Shown: positions 9,690-22,566, counted from the first letter of the stretch. The stretch is DNA of 64,000 bases from Dastarcus helophoroides (GCA_028583605.1 CM053334.1:26818726-26882725); one strand, 5' to 3'. The notes: a model not told the origin generated them from the sequence alone. A program made the numbers and translations.

Positions 9690-12600
9690 GATATTTTTTT
9701 TATCTTCATCTCTTTAAATTTCTACCTCTCCAAAATTTGGAGTTTTTTCAAAATTTCCACTTCAGACTAGATTTAAATTTTTTGTAAATGTTATCTTTTT
9801 GTAAATAAAGAGAATTTTAAAAGATTGCATTTTTATCAAACATTCAAATACACTTCGAAATTTGGACATTTTGTTCAATATTTCGAGTTTTTAAAAAATT
9901 TTCACTTGTTTCAAAATTTTCGACTTTTTTTGAAAATTCGGCTTTTTTAATAAGAACTTCAAAACTTTTGGATTATTTTGAAAATAGAAGAAAATTTTGA
10001 TCATTTATTAGTTTTCAATTTTTTGGAGTTGTCTAGTTTTGTAAAAATGTATTTTCTTCTCAAAATTTCGATTTAGTTTTTAAAATTTAGACTTTGTCAA
10101 TAAATTGACTGGAAAATTTCGCATTTTTTCCAAATTTTGATTTTCATTTTAAAATTGCCTTCTTTCTTCGAAATAACGAATTTGTACTAAACCCAAGTAT
10201 GCTTATAAGATTTCGATTTGCATCTACTTACGCACGTTAGGTTTTTAATTTACTACATTCTCTGTGGTAAATTAGAAAAGAAATAAGTTGCAAAGTTCGA
10301 ACCGATTCTAGAAAAGTCATAATTCAGAAGAAAAGTGTAAATTTCGAGAATATTAATTATGAATGAAATAAAATCAAAATTTTTATAAAAGTGGCTCCTT
10401 AAAATTTTGGCTACGAAATTTCAACGTTTCAAAATTTCTGTTTTTTAACAAAAACAGCCTTCGACTTTCCTTGAAAATTTAACCTTTTGAAAATGAGAAG
10501 TTTTTGAAAGGTTTCATTTCATTTAAAGTTTCAATTTCATTTCAAAATTCCAAGTGCAAATTTCGACTTTTTAACATTTTCACTAAAAAGGATATATCGA
10601 CTCCTTTTTAATTTTAAATTTTTTCAAATTTTCGACTTTTTTTTCAAAATGTAGACTTTTAAAAAAAAATAAATTATTTAAGGCTATTTTCGCTTTTTTG
10701 AAAGCTTCGGATATTTTTCAGATTTTATTTTTTTTGCAAAACTTCGCTTTTATTTCAAAGATTTTCAAAATTTGGACTTTAACATTTGGCCTTTTTGCAA
10801 AATGTCAACTTTTTTGAAAATGTACAATTTTCTGCAACATCTTAATTTTTTTGGAAATCTTTGGCTTACTTAAAAAACGTTAGATTTCAACATTTTACCA
10901 AAATGTCTACTCTTTTTGTAAATTTCTATTTTTTTTTAAATTGTCGACAGTTTTCAAAATTAAGAATTTTTTTTCAAAATTTCACCTCTTTTGCACTAGA
11001 CACTTTTTGAAATTTTGAGTATTTTGCTTTTAAATTCAATTATTTTTCAAAATTTGTACGTTTCTGAAAAGTTAGCTTTTCTTAAAAGTTTCAAATTTTT
11101 TCAAAATTTTTATGTTTTTTGAAAATGTCGCTTTTTTCGAAATTTCTTTTTTTTAATAGCTGCTTTCAGTAGAATTTTTCAAAATTTGAACTATATTAAG
11201 AATTTTTTAATTCTTCTTGAAAATTTTGTTTTCAACTTTTGCAATAATTTCGTTTTTTTTTTCAAAATGTCAACATTTTTTTTTAATTTCGTTAATTTGG
11301 TAAAAATATTCGACTGTATGAAAATTGCGGAATTTTTTCAAAATTTATTTATTTTAATTACGACTTTTTTCAGGATTTTATACACAATTTCAAATTTTTC
11401 TACAATTTTGTAAACAATTCCGACTTTTTTGTGGAATGCATCGACTCTTAAAAACTTCGAGATATGAAAATTTCAAGAATTTTAAAAATTCAGTTTTGTT
11501 TTCAATTTTGGTTATCGTTTAAAAATTTTAACATTTTCAAAATTTCGACTGTTTTTAGGTTTTGTACTTTTTTAAAGTTTCAGCATTCTGTTCAAAATTT
11601 CGTTTGAAAGGTCGGCTTTTTGAAAACTTTGACTTTTACGAAAAGTTTGAATTAGTGTTTAACAAATGATCGAATTTCATTAAAAATTTGGACTTTTTAA
11701 AAATTTCTAATTTTTTACGTCTTCTTGGAAATTTCGGTTATCTTTAAAAGATCGACTAAGGCTTTTAAAATTTAACAATTTTTTAAAATTTAACAATTTT
11801 TTAAAATTTAACATTTTTTAAAATTTGGACTTTCTTCAAATTTTTGTGAAAATTCATACATTTTCAAAATTTCGAGTTTTTCAAAAATTTAGACTTTTTC
11901 CAACCCCGGGCATGTTGAAAGAGCCATTTTTTTGGAAACCTTAGAAAATGTTTCACAATTTCGATTTTCCTAGGAAAATGAAGATTTTTTTGAAATTTGC
12001 CTTAAGTTTTTAATCATTGGAAACTTTCGACTTTTTTTCAGAATATCCACATTTTCTACAATTTCGACTTATTTGTTAAAATGTTCGACATTTTTGGAAA
12101 TTTCAATTTTTTTTTGAAATTTCATTATTTTTTTATTAAATTATGTACTTACGTATTAAAATTGTCGAGATTCTTTGAAATTTTCGAAATTTTTCAAAAC
12201 TTAACAATTTTTTTATACTTCTTCTGAAATGTCAACTTTTTAAAAACTTCGTCTTTAGGAAGGTTTTGAATAAGCGCATTTTTAAATTTCGAATTTTTTA
12301 AAAAATTTGTACTCTTTGAAAATTTCGTTTTTTAAAATATTCGCTGTTTGAGAATGTGCATAAAACATTTTTAGAAAATTTGGGTACTATTTAAACTGTT
12401 GAACTTTCGTTTTTAAACTTCAACTATATTTTTCACAATTTGAGCTTTTTCAAAACCTTCATTAAAAAAAAAATCGAGTTTTTTTAAAACTTTTAATATT
12501 TTTTATATCTCGATACATTGAAAATGTCAATTTTTTCTTAAAAATTTTCGACAAAGTAAATTCCAGTTTTCTCAGAAGTTTCATTTATTTTGAAAATTTC

Positions 12601-12990
12601 GTAATTTTTTTCAGTTTTTTTGAATTTTTGGAAAATTTCGACTTTTTTCAGGATGTCGAAATTGTTTTACAGATTTATTTTTTTTTGTGAAAGTCGGCTA
12701 AATTTATTTGAAAAATTCAGCTCGTAAAAATTTCAAGATTTTTAAAAATTCAAAATTTTTTAAACAAATTTCGCCTATCGTGTAAAATTTCGACTTTTGT
12801 TTTTAAAATCCAATTTATTTTTTTAAATTTCAACTTTATTAAAATTTCAACTTTCTTCATTTTTTTAATAAGACTTCAATATTTCGAGTCTTTTCCGAAT
12901 TGCAAATTTTGCAATTTTTTGCAGTTCGATAATTTTTTTCATTTTTTGAATATTCGAATTCTTATCAAACTTCTGGGTTTATACTTACTG
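9690..12990 (+). repeat. Repeat block C, T-rich
   Basis: About 3.3 kb of the short-period repeat in T-rich orientation, with a less regular interval at about 10190-10350. Locally a unit such as TTTAACAATTTTTTAAAA is repeated almost exactly (11765-11820), a recent small tandem expansion. Open frames, including the 75-codon one at 11186, are low-complexity artefacts. I see no terminal inverted repeats around this block. Confidence 0.75.
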
Positions 12991-14524
12991 TTTTTAATCT
13001 TTTAAATCTAAGGCACGGAATTTGAGAAGAAAGTCCAAATGTAGGAAATAAAATGCAAATTCCGTGGTCTGAACTTATAAAAAATAAATAATAATAAACC
13101 CTGCATTAATATTCCTCTTTTTCACCCAAAATGTTATAGAATTAAGTTCATTTAACATTGTCAGGCCAGGGAAATGATAAATAAATCTAGTTTGACTACA
13201 AATTTAAATTAAGAATCTTGATAAAAATGTTAGCATTTTGAAATAAAAGTCCAAAAAAAAAAAACAAAATATCAACCTTTTGACAAATCGCGACATGAAT
13301 TTGCAACATAAAGTAAGGTGCCCCTTTTAAGCGTCAGGTAAGTAGCATTTATTCTATAATATCTAAAATAATAATGATAACAAATACCATTCTTTAATGC
13401 AATTACACTACGAAATTAAAATTGTAATTATTCATTTAAGTAAGTGTACATTTCCAAAATAAAAATCTTATTTACTGTTTCTTTCTCTTTATTTATAAAA
13501 GGAGCAGCAGACCACCGATTATACTACCAAATTTCGAAGATAACCAAATGTTGTTGGCTTGTTATAAAGTTACAAATACATGTTTAAAATAATTAAAAAT
13601 TGAATGTAAAAAATACAATTTTTTCTTTCTTACAAGTACTTTTTTTAAAAGGACTAATCATGTTAGTTTCTTACCTTTAATTGACCGTACTTGGAAAGTT
13701 TACGAATTAAGAAGTCAAATTGATAAAATGAAGTGATATATAACAGAAACTTATATTTCTCAAATCTCGAGTCTCGAACAAGTCTTTCGTACATCAGAAA
13801 TTTAGCTTTTCATCATATTTATAAATGGAGTATAGGTACATACGTAATCTATTACCTTATTACACTTCATACTCTTTCTTAAGCTTTCGTCTGGAAAATG
13901 TCTTAAAACTTTTCAAGTTTAATATTGAAAATCTAAAGTATATAGATAAAGGAGCATCGCGAAGAGGGGTAAAGGAAGTTCATTATTGTTGTACGTGACT
14001 GCCATGTTATTTTGCGAGTTTGCTAGCTTTTCGGTCTTAAGTAGGATTGAAAACCTTTTAAAATTTTACGTGTAATAAATTTGGATTAATTTTCAATAAG
14101 AGTGCCCCTAATATTGCCAACTATTCTTGAAATGAAAGGCGGGCCCGTAAACAGCAAGAGTTCCACTTTTAAATGAATTCGCAAGCCTTTGACATAAAAC
14201 CCTTATTTAATTAAATGCAAGTCAAGCAAAATTACGAAAAGAGGATCGCTAGCTGGTGGTGTCCATTTTAACGTGCATTTGATTAAAAGACGTTTATCAC
14301 TGCTATAAAGACCGTGTCGGATCATAGCAAAAAGAAATATGTGGAATACTTTGTTGTACTTTGAATTTATAAGATACCGTTTTGCAGTCAAAATAAAATC
14401 ATATTTTAAATTAACTTTGTGACTTATAGCCCATTAGTGGTTGGTTAATTTATATAAATTAATTGGCGGATCTCCGCGACTTTAAAAAGTAACCAGCTCT
14501 GCTTCAACTGAGATCCTAACCTAT
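12991..14524. other. No gene recognised
   Basis: AT-rich sequence between repeat block C and the third solo LTR. No RNA gene, transposon end or family-like open frame was recognised. The minus-strand frame at 14203-14391 carries no recognisable motif. Confidence 0.4.
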
Positions 14525-14858
14525 TGTAACAATATGTAGTTATAAAATTTGTATTAGTGATTGTGTAAAGAATTCTCTAGAAGCATTTGATAATGGGAAG
14601 TGGCCGCGAGAATGAATCATACGCGCTCCAGACGTTTCCGTAAGCGATAATCTTATCTGTACGGAGATTCGTCCAGAAAACCGGAATGGTATAAAACGCG
14701 GTCGTCTTTTCCTCAGGAGTCAGTTAGTTAGTTAGTTAGTTTGTTTGTTAGATAATCTGATTGTTAAGTTAATTAAAATTGTAGGGTTCCAAAATAAGTT
14801 TGAAATAAAGTGTTTACAATTCACGAAGTTTTAATTTTCGAACCGATAACGCGCAACA
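14525..14858 (+). mobile_element. Solo LTR, copy 3
   Basis: TGTAAC at 14525 and GCGCAACA ending at 14858 bound a 334-bp LTR flanked by CTAT (14521-14524) and TTAT (14859-14862), a 4-bp duplication with one mismatch. It shares with copy 1 the GATAA/CTTATCTG region, a TATA-like GGTATAAAACGCGGTC, the GTTAGTTAGTTAG tract and the terminal CCGATA.CGC.CAACA. It also has AATAAAGTG. It is diverged from the other copies, so the insertions are old. Confidence 0.8.
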
Positions 14859-14897
14859 TTATCATAAAATTCTTCAGCAAGAATTCCTTTTAAAAAG

Positions 14898-15080
14898 ATC
14901 GCACTACACACAATCATTTCAAGGAAAAATCAAAATAATGTTGAAAATTCCCGGTAAAAATGTGAAAACCCCAAAATGGCGTACAACATAGATTAATCGA
15001 AAATACAATTGTGGCACCTAAAATTCATTATTATGACATCGAATCCCACACATTCACTTCAAGAAAAAGTCGAAACCAAA
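14898..15080 (+). repeat. Two members of a dispersed about 40-bp motif
   Basis: At 14898 and 15038 there are segments of the form ATCG...CACACA.TCA.TTCAAG followed by A-rich sequence. Near-identical tandem copies occur at 52304 and 52344. They share order and spacing but are heavily diverged here. The motif may belong to an unrecognised element; nothing else in 14863-15187 is interpretable. Confidence 0.4.
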
Positions 15081-15187
15081 AGCTATTTGAACGCCACGAA
15101 CTATATTTATTTACCAGCAGGAAATAGTTACATTTGAGCAGGATATGATTACTTTAGTAGTCCTGAAATTCAAAGCTTTTAAGAAAT

Positions 15188-15319
15188 ATTTTTGTGTCCT
15201 TTAAATGGACTAATTTCAAAAACGTCAAAACCAATTAAGTACTCAGCCATTATTCTCGGTTCTCGCTGTGATCCTTTATGCCTATTTTAGTGTGTTATTG
15301 CTTCTCTTGGCTTCTCACT
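15188..15319 (+). repeat. 132-bp direct repeat, left copy (right copy 20271-20402)
   Basis: Runs from TTTTGTGT.CCTTTAAATG to GCTTCTCACTA and matches 20271-20402 closely along its whole length, including ATTATTCTCGGTTCTCGCTG. The two copies immediately flank the hAT-like element 15325-20266 in the same orientation, far longer than any hAT target duplication. They could be remnants of two tandem elements joined by recombination, or parts of an element that itself has terminal direct repeats. Confidence 0.75.
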
Positions 15320-16283
15320 AGTTTCAGGGCAGTGCCCTGCTATGATGCGAAGAGGTAACTGCATCAGGCGGCGCCTTAAGGGGGCGTCATAACCAACTAA
15401 ATCAAAATATAATTGAGTCAATCAATAATTAAAAATTTTTATACATCGCTTTTCTATATCGGTTTATGTTAAAGGTGGGCAAATAGGGTTTTTCGTTGAG
15501 TTGAGTGCGGCTCCTTTTCAAATTTTATTTTTTTTTTAATTCAGAATCTTTTACAACTCTTACCAAAGTTTAAGCCAAAAATAAATAAAATTCCTGTATA
15601 AAAAATTTTCGAAAGTTACAAATTTAAAATTACGATTTTAAAAAAAAGCAGAACTTTTTATGGACAAAATTTCGAACTGAAACTCGTGATTTTACTGAAA
15701 TAATTCAAAATTTAGATAAAATGGAAATTAATAGTTATAAAACTGACAGATGCTTAAAAAAAACTTTTGAAATTTAAAAAAAGTCATCAATCAAGCCCCA
15801 ATTTCGCAAATAGAAGAAAAAAAAAGTCGTTTGAGAAAAACAAAAAAAAAAAAATAAAACTTGGCTGTTGATTAAAACATTTTTAGAAAAAAGAGAACTA
15901 TTCAGATAAACTTGGTATTCATGAAGGGAAAAAAACTAAACAGTTTTTTCTCGAAAATTTCGTTTTTTTCCTCAAAATCCTGAGAAACTGATACTAAACT
16001 AGAAATTTTGAAAAAGAATTGAAATTTGAAAAATGTCTTTAAAATTTTAAGATAAGATATGGATAAATCGGAATCAAATAAACAAGAAAAGAGTCAATAA
16101 TTCAAAAATTTTAAAATTCAAGCTTACAGTCAAAATTTCAGGAGAAACGTGAAAATTAAATTTTGGCTCTATAAGACAAAATTTTGAAAGATAAGAAGAA
16201 AAGAAAATTAAAAAATTTCAAGAAGTCAATTTTTTTAAAAATTTAATTAATTAATTAATTTAATTTAAAAATTTTTTTTTTTT

Positions 16284-17768
16284 GAAATTTAGAGCAAAAG
16301 TCGAAATCTCGAAAATGAGACAAAACTTAAAAAAAAAAACCGTCTAAATTTTGAGAAACAGTCCAAAATTTGAAGAATAGTTGGAATGTTTAATAAAAGT
16401 GAAAATTATGAAAAAGAACAAAATTTTTAAAGTCGACAGTTTAAAAAAATTAAAAATTGCAAAAAAGTTGAAAATGTTGATAAAGAAGAATATTATGAAA
16501 AATAATAAAATTTTGAGTTCTCATTTTGAAAAAAATAAAAAATGCAAAAACTTACCAAGAAAAAATTTAAAAATTTGGAGAGAAATATGACATTATGAAG
16601 AAAAAAATCGAAATTTTGAAAAAAGAAAAATATTGCCAAATAAAATTTACAAAAATAAAGATACATAATAAATAAAAGTAAATATTTTAATAAGGTCAAA
16701 CGTTTCCAAAAAGGTAGAATTTTTCAGAAGGTAAAATCTTCAAGTAAAGTAACTGAGAGAACAAATCGAAATTTCTGAAAATCGATAGTAATTTCAAAAA
16801 AAAGGAGGAAATTATAAAGAAGTTTGCAAAATTTTTACAAGTCGAGTTTAAGTCGAGTTTTTACGATAAAATCAAAAATTTAGGAATAGACGAGATTCCC
16901 CCAAAAAGTAAACTATGAATGTAAACATTTTGAATATAATTTGAAAAACTCAGAATCCTGAAAGAAAAGAAAATTCAAAAATTTCAAAAGTCAAAATTTT
17001 GAAAAAAAGTTTCAAAAAGTGACTTTTCTAAAAGTTTAGAAATAATGATATCAAGATAAAAACTTTAAAAAAGTTTCGAACTTAAAAAACCCGAAATATT
17101 AATTTTTTTTTTAGAAATTTAGAGCAAAAGTCGAAATTTCGAAAATAAGACATAACTTACAGTCGAAAATTTGAAGAATGCTTGGAATTTTTAATAAAAG
17201 TGAAAATTATGAAAAAGAAAAAAAATTTTAGTAAAGATTTTGGAAAAATAAAAAATTGCAAAAAGTTGAAAATTTCGATGAAAGAGAAAAGTATGAAAAA
17301 GAACAAAATTTTCAGACATCATTTTAAAAAAAATAAAAAATTGCAAAACCTTACCAAGAAAAAATTTCACAATTTGAAGAGAAATATGACATTTTCAACA
17401 AAAAAATTGAAATTTTGAAAACAAAGATGAAAAGTATTGACAAAAAAAAACAAAAATCTAAAAAATATACACAATAAATAAAAGTAAATATTTTAATAAG
17501 ATCAAACGTTTCCAAAAAGGTAGAATTTTTCGGAAGGTAAAATCTTGAAGCAAAGTAACTGAGAGAACAAATTAAATTTTTGAACATCGATCGTAATTTC
17601 AAAAAATAAGTAGAAATTACGAAAAAAGTTCGCAAAATCTTCACGAGTTTTTACGTTAAAATCAAAAATTTTGGAATAGACAAGATTCCTCCAAAAAGTA
17701 AACTATGAAAGTAAAAACTTTGAAGAAAATTTGAAATAATCAAAAAAACTCAAAATCCTGAAAAAGGT
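16284..17768 (+). repeat. Tandem duplication of about 0.7 kb inside block D
   Basis: Shared landmarks in the same order: GAAATTTAGAGCAAAAGTCG (16284 and 17114), CTTACCAAGAAAAAATTT, AGAGAAATATGACATT, GGTAGAATTTTTC.GAAGG (16713 and 17519), AAGTAACTGAGAGAACAAAT and CCAAAAAGTAAACTATGAA. The offset falls from about 830 to about 800 bp along the pair because of small indels. This is a segmental copy event layered on the short-period repeat. Confidence 0.75.
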
Positions 17769-19345
17769 CAATATTTGAGATATTTGAACTCGAAATTGAA
17801 ACAAAAAGTAAACATCTTTATTATTTTTTTTTAAATTAGATTCTTTTAAAAAAGTCAAAATTTTGAAAAAAGTAGAAGAAACTTTGAGTAGAAGTTTTGA
17901 AAAAAGTATACATAAGATCATAAGTAGATATTATCAATAACGTCGAAATATTTAAAAGTTTTTCAACAGTTCAAATTTTTTAAATTTCCAATCGAAGTAC
18001 AACCTTTTTTATACTAATCTAAAATTTAATAAAAAGTAATATTTAAAAAAACTGGAAACTGTGAAATTTTCAATAGAAGCGTCAATATTTTCAAAAAAAT
18101 TCATTCGATATTTTTAAATTAGATTTAAAAATTAAATAAAATTTTAAAAATGTCGAATCAAAAAAAGAAAATCAAAATATTGAAAGAGGGAAAATTAAAA
18201 AAAAATTGAAATTTGGGAAAAAGACGATACCTCGAAAAAATCGAAAATTTCAGAAAGGTAGAAATGTCCAATAAACGTGATATTTTCCAAAAAAGTTGAA
18301 ATTTAGAAAAAAGAGTGAATCTGTTTAAAAAAAAGTGAAAATATTTAAAAAAAGTCATTGTTTACCAGAAAGTCATAACTGAATACAAGTCAATATTTTC
18401 GAAACTTAACATTTGGAAAAAAAAAATAGAAAGTCAGATCTTTCAAATAAGACGGGAATTGAAAAAAAAGATCGAAGTCGAAGAAAAAAGTTGAAATGTT
18501 CAAAAGGCCAAATTAAAAGACAAAATTAAAAAAAAATAAAAAATAAGAAAAGGAGTGCAATTTTAAAAAGTCAAAACTTCCATAGGTCGAAAATTCGAGA
18601 ATCGAAATTTTCAAAGTTGACGTTTATAAAAAACTGAAATTTTCAGAAAAGCAGAATTCTTCGAAGAAATTGAAATTATTAACAAAATTTCGGGAAAAAG
18701 ACGAAATGTTGAAAAAATCAAAATTTTCAAAAAGAACCCAATTCTAAAGTGAACATTTTAAAAAAATTTGAAATTTTAAAAGTATCTAAATATTAAAAAA
18801 TAAGGTCGAAGTGTTTTTTAACGTTGAAATTTTAAAAAGGTCGCAAGTTCATAATTTTTACCAATAAAAATTCATAATATTCAAAAAAAGTCGAAATTTC
18901 GAGGAAAGCTCGAAATTCTGAGAAAACAATGAGACTTTCAAAAAAAAGTAGAAATTTTTAAAGGTCAAAATTTTGAAAAAAGTTGAAATGTTCAAAAGGG
19001 CAAAATTTAAAAAAAAGAGTAGAATTAAAAACGTCAAAACTTTCAAAAGGTCGAAAATTCGAGAATCGAAGTCGAAGTCGACATTTATAAAAAACTGAGA
19101 TTTTCAGAAAAGCAGAATTCTTCGAAGAAGATCGAAATTAATAACAACATTTTGAGAAAAAGACGAAATGTGAAGTAAACATTTTGAAATTTTAAATGTA
19201 TTTAAATTTTAAAAAATAACGTCGAAGTGTTTCTTAGGTTAAAATTTTTAAAATAAAAATTCATAATATTCAAAGAAAGTCGAAATTCTGAGAAAAAATT
19301 TGGGACTTTCAAAAAAAGTTGAAATTTTTAAACAGACCAAAATTG

Positions 19346-19529
19346 AAATAGAAATCTTGTCCCCTGAAACCAAGAAAGATTAAAAAACACAACAAAGATT
19401 GCTCTAACGCGTTTCCATAGCCAAGTTATCATCTTCACAGAGATACTGTATCTCTTTCTTGGTTTCAGGGGATAAGATTTATATTTCAATTTTTGAAGAT
19501 AACCAAGGACCAGTCCGTTCCACCAAAAA
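19346..19529 (+). mobile_element. Penelope-like insertion with perfect 12-bp TSD
   Basis: AGACCAAAATTG occurs at 19334-19345 and again at 19530-19541, directly flanking a 184-bp insert. The left about 95 bases are the antisense pLTR (GAAATAGAAATCTTGTCCCC... through an antisense hammerhead-like core, 19402-19443). The right part is sense, starting at the pyrimidine run and TTTCAG and ending in the tail GATAACCAAGGACCAGTCCG and CCACCAAAAAAA. It inserted into block D, so it is younger than that block. Confidence 0.85.
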
Positions 19530-20270
19530 AAGACCAAAATTGTCGACAAAAATCATACTTTTTCAAAAGGAGCAGAATTTTTCATATTACACTCCTTTCC
19601 TGAAATCGTCAAGGTAAGAATTAGGAATTGCCTAGAAACATTTATTTGGGTTTGGTCGAATTTCAACCACAACCAATATTAGTGGTACACAAATAAAAAA
19701 TCCCAACATTTCGTGAATAATTTCAAAACTAAAATATAAATTGCATTACAAAACATTGTTTATAAAATTTCGAGAAAAAAGTCTAAAAAGTGCGAACCTT
19801 TATTTTGAAAAAACTTAAATTATTGAGAATGGTAAAAAGAATTACTTCCAAATTAGTTTCGTGTTTTTTTTCGTAAACATTTCAATTTTAGGCTTTCAAT
19901 TTTTATTATTTTCCTAATTTTAAAAATAAAGTGTTTCGAAAAAACAATCTAAAATTAAGAACTATTCTCTAATCGTTAAGAAAAAGTCGAAATTTCGAAT
20001 TCAAAGCCACAATTCAAGAAAAAAAGTCAAATTTGAAATTGCCTCAAGGAAGTCGTAATTTCGACTTAGACTTTGAAATTTTGTATTATACGATGTTACA
20101 AATATTACAAAAAATAATTGCCGCATACGTGTTGACAGTTCTGCTTTCAGTTTACACTTAACTTTTCATCGATCATGCAAGGCATAATCGAAAGTTGTTT
20201 TGTTTGTTTTAAAGAAAAAATATTTATGGGGCGGCATCATACTGAGAAAATTTGCGGACGGCCCTGATTT

Positions 20271-20402
20271 TTTGTGTGCCTTTAAATGAACTAATTTCGA
20301 AAACGTCAAAACCGATTCAATACTCGGCAATTATTCTCGGTTCTCGCTGTGATCTTTATACGCATTTTAGTGTTTTATTGCTTCTCTTCGCTTCTCACTA
20401 CT
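20271..20402 (+). repeat. 132-bp direct repeat, right copy
   Basis: Right-hand partner of 15188-15319, beginning just outside the right CAGGG terminus of the hAT-like element and ending CTTCTCACTA. See the left copy for interpretation. Confidence 0.75.
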
Positions 20403-22442
20403 CCGATGCTTATGAATCGTCTAGGAAATAATTTTCCTGTTGGTTTTACCAACCATTTCGAATGGTATTTTGATTATAGGTTTTGTGGCTATCAAAAGCA
20501 ACAGGAGGAAAAAACACCCTGATATGTGCAAATTAAGATTACTGCTAAATTGTTGGTAATATATTCGCCGGATGGTTGAAAAAGTATTTCCCTCCGTAAC
20601 CACAGCAATTTCCTAAATGGTAATATGAATAATTTAACTTTTTAACTCATGGAATGCAAAGCAGCCAATAATACACGGACGAAATATTTCACTGAATTGT
20701 TTCAGAAGCGAAAAAGAGAATATTGAACGGGGCAGGTGCTTGTTGCTTTTACAAATATACATGGTAGGTATAAATATTTTATTATTCATGTTGTATATAG
20801 ACAGATGGATACAATATAAAAGGAGGGTTCTTGCATATTAAAAATTCATGATATATTGTGCGCATTTATCTTCGTTTCAACTGCGTCTGTTTATTTTGTT
20901 GGGCAGCTTAACATTCTAATGAATTTTTAGACAGCCATACTTCCAATATTTGATATGACCTGGCACGAAATCAATGATTTATTAATATTTTAAAAATATA
21001 TGACAAAAAAAATCAGTCTTTTTCTTCTTCTTATTCTGTAATCTAGGACATGATTTATTTATCTAGTTTACTACGATTATGTCTTGATAGTTATTTTTAC
21101 TGTAAAAGAATATGTTAGACATAGTCCACCATTCTGTCGCCCTTTCAGAATCATATTTATGGCATGGTACATTCTAATTTAGATGATACATCAGATCGAC
21201 CCTGATCCTTCTTTATATATGACTTGTCATGAGCTATAATATTCATATTGCATCTTACGGTTTCCATCCAATACATTCGCTTGAATGTTCGCCAAAAGGA
21301 GTGGAGTTTATAGACGTCCCTCGAGATGTCACCCCGTCTGCTAGATGTGGGCATAAGAGCGCCATTATTAAAATTTCATGACCCACTTTAATGTGAACTA
21401 TCTCTCCAAAACTCAGCCATCTTCAAAATTTAAATCTACAGCAGCGGTCCCTTCTACATGCTGCCCCATTTATCACCAAAAGTTCTTTTAGTGAGGTCTA
21501 CACGATAGTAATAAATAAAAGCGTAATTCATAAAAAAAAACCTTTTGCAGGACTGATAAAAATGAACTAGATGTGGCGGTGTAATGTGTGGACTTTACAT
21601 ATCATTTGCAAGTTAAACTAAAAAAAACTAATCTTTGTACAAGATCAAAGTTTGTAAAGGGTGTCTTAATATAAGTTTTGGGTTGAATAAATTACGTTTT
21701 ATTCCACTAAGCAAAATGTGTTGACACGTCCGCTATAGTATTAACAATATATGCAGAATCAGAAATTTATTACTCATACTGAGAATTTAAAACCCTCTTT
21801 TATCTCTTAGTTTGTTTCTTCAAATCATCAGTGTTTTAGATAACTTAACTTCATTACAAAAACCAGAAATCACTTTAGGAAACAATCTTTAGAACAAATA
21901 AACAACTTCAGGAGCATTCTATGACCACTTATTTTGTGCTCTGACTACGTAACATCAATAACTGAACATAAATAATAATAATAACATAACTGAACACGGA
22001 TGATCGACAGAAATCAAATTCAAAACATCAACATTTTTAACCTCTATTTAATAAAAATCTTACACTGACAGACAAGGTACAGTCTAAACGAGTTGCTGTA
22101 CAAGAATGAAATTTTGCACACGAAGGACTACGACGTATAACGTAGGTAAGCACTAAGAAAGAATTTTTCAAAATTCAACTTCTAAGGGCTCAAAAATGGG
22201 CTTTGAAACCTTAAAAAAGATATGCAACAAATAATACACACCATTGGATTTAAAGTTGCCTGAACGCGTTAACCATATTACTGAAAGCATATGGCGTTGA
22301 CTCATCACTTTGTATGATATATTCTTGCTATGGCGCGGCGATGTTTATTTTGCTTATCGTATTCCTCATATGTGTGGCCATGCGGCGGTAAAACTGTAAA
22401 TCTGAGAGTCTTTATTCGGCTGCGGAACGCACAACGTTGAAA
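20403..22442. other. Mixed-composition intergenic DNA, no gene recognised
   Basis: The sequence loses the repeat character and has more balanced composition. I see no tRNA, element terminus or recognisable protein motif. The minus-strand frame at 20421-20603 contains a short hydrophobic run (CFFLLLLLIA) but lacks other support, and the frame at 21157-21354 shows nothing familiar. This could be intronic or 5'-flanking DNA of the candidate exon at 22506. Confidence 0.4.
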
Positions 22443-22459
22443 ATGACGTCGTGACGTCG
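22443..22459 (+). promoter_or_regulatory. Paired TGACGTC (CRE/ATF-like) motifs
   Basis: ATGACGTCGTGACGTCG holds two TGACGTC heptamers (22444-22450 and 22452-22458) eight bases apart, about 50 bp above the candidate initiator ATG at 22506. TGACGTCA-type sites bind CREB/ATF bZIP factors. The local GC content is raised relative to the surroundings, as at a housekeeping promoter. Regulatory use is an inference. Confidence 0.4.
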
Positions 22460-22505
22460 TTTTAACCACAATTTGAGAGATTCATGGACTTCGATTAAAA
22501 TAGAA

Positions 22506-22566
22506 ATGTCTGCTGGGGAAGAAAATGATTCAAAACAAAGGAGGCGAAAAGGAGGGTATGTGCAAA
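22506..22566 (+). CDS. Candidate first coding exon of an unidentified gene
   Basis: An ATG in acceptable context (G at -3) opens 20 codons reading MSAGEENDSKQRRRKGGYVQ, followed directly by a consensus splice donor (AAA/GTAAGT, donor at 22567). The exon would end in phase 1. The peptide is hydrophilic, acidic then strongly basic (RRRK), a style common at the N-termini of nuclear proteins, but I do not recognise the family. Paired TGACGTC motifs lie just upstream. A downstream exon is not visible within the window, where a hAT element and a LINE follow, so the gene may continue across them or this may be a chance combination. Confidence 0.35.

Larger units (their letters stand above)
15520..20060 (-). 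repeat. Repeat block D, A-rich orientation
   Basis: About 4.5 kb of the repeat family reading AAAAAGTCGAAATTTT on the plus strand, the inverse of blocks C and F. It contains at least two internal direct duplications (16284-16970 with 17114-17768; 18585-18712 with 19052-19170). Lys/Asn-rich plus-strand and Phe/Leu-rich minus-strand open frames are by-products of composition. Confidence 0.8.
15325..20266. mobile_element. Large hAT-like non-autonomous element filled with A-rich repeats
   Basis: The left end is CAGGGCAGTGCCCTGC and TATGATGC follows. The right end in reverse complement is CAGGGCCGTCCGCAAA, with TATGATGC again and GCCGCCCC. CAGGG termini with a GC-rich subterminal zone are typical of hAT elements. 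The adjoining 8-mers (ACTAGTTT, ATTTTTTG) do not match well, so no clean TSD is claimed. The interior is almost entirely short-period repeat in the A-rich orientation plus a Penelope-like insertion. No transposase is present. Confidence 0.5.

Noticed and set aside
7518..14858. A full-length LTR retrotransposon bounded by LTR copies 2 and 3
   Set aside because: The interval contains no gag or pol similarity and is mostly repeat block C; copies 1 and 3 have their own TSDs, so they are solo LTRs.
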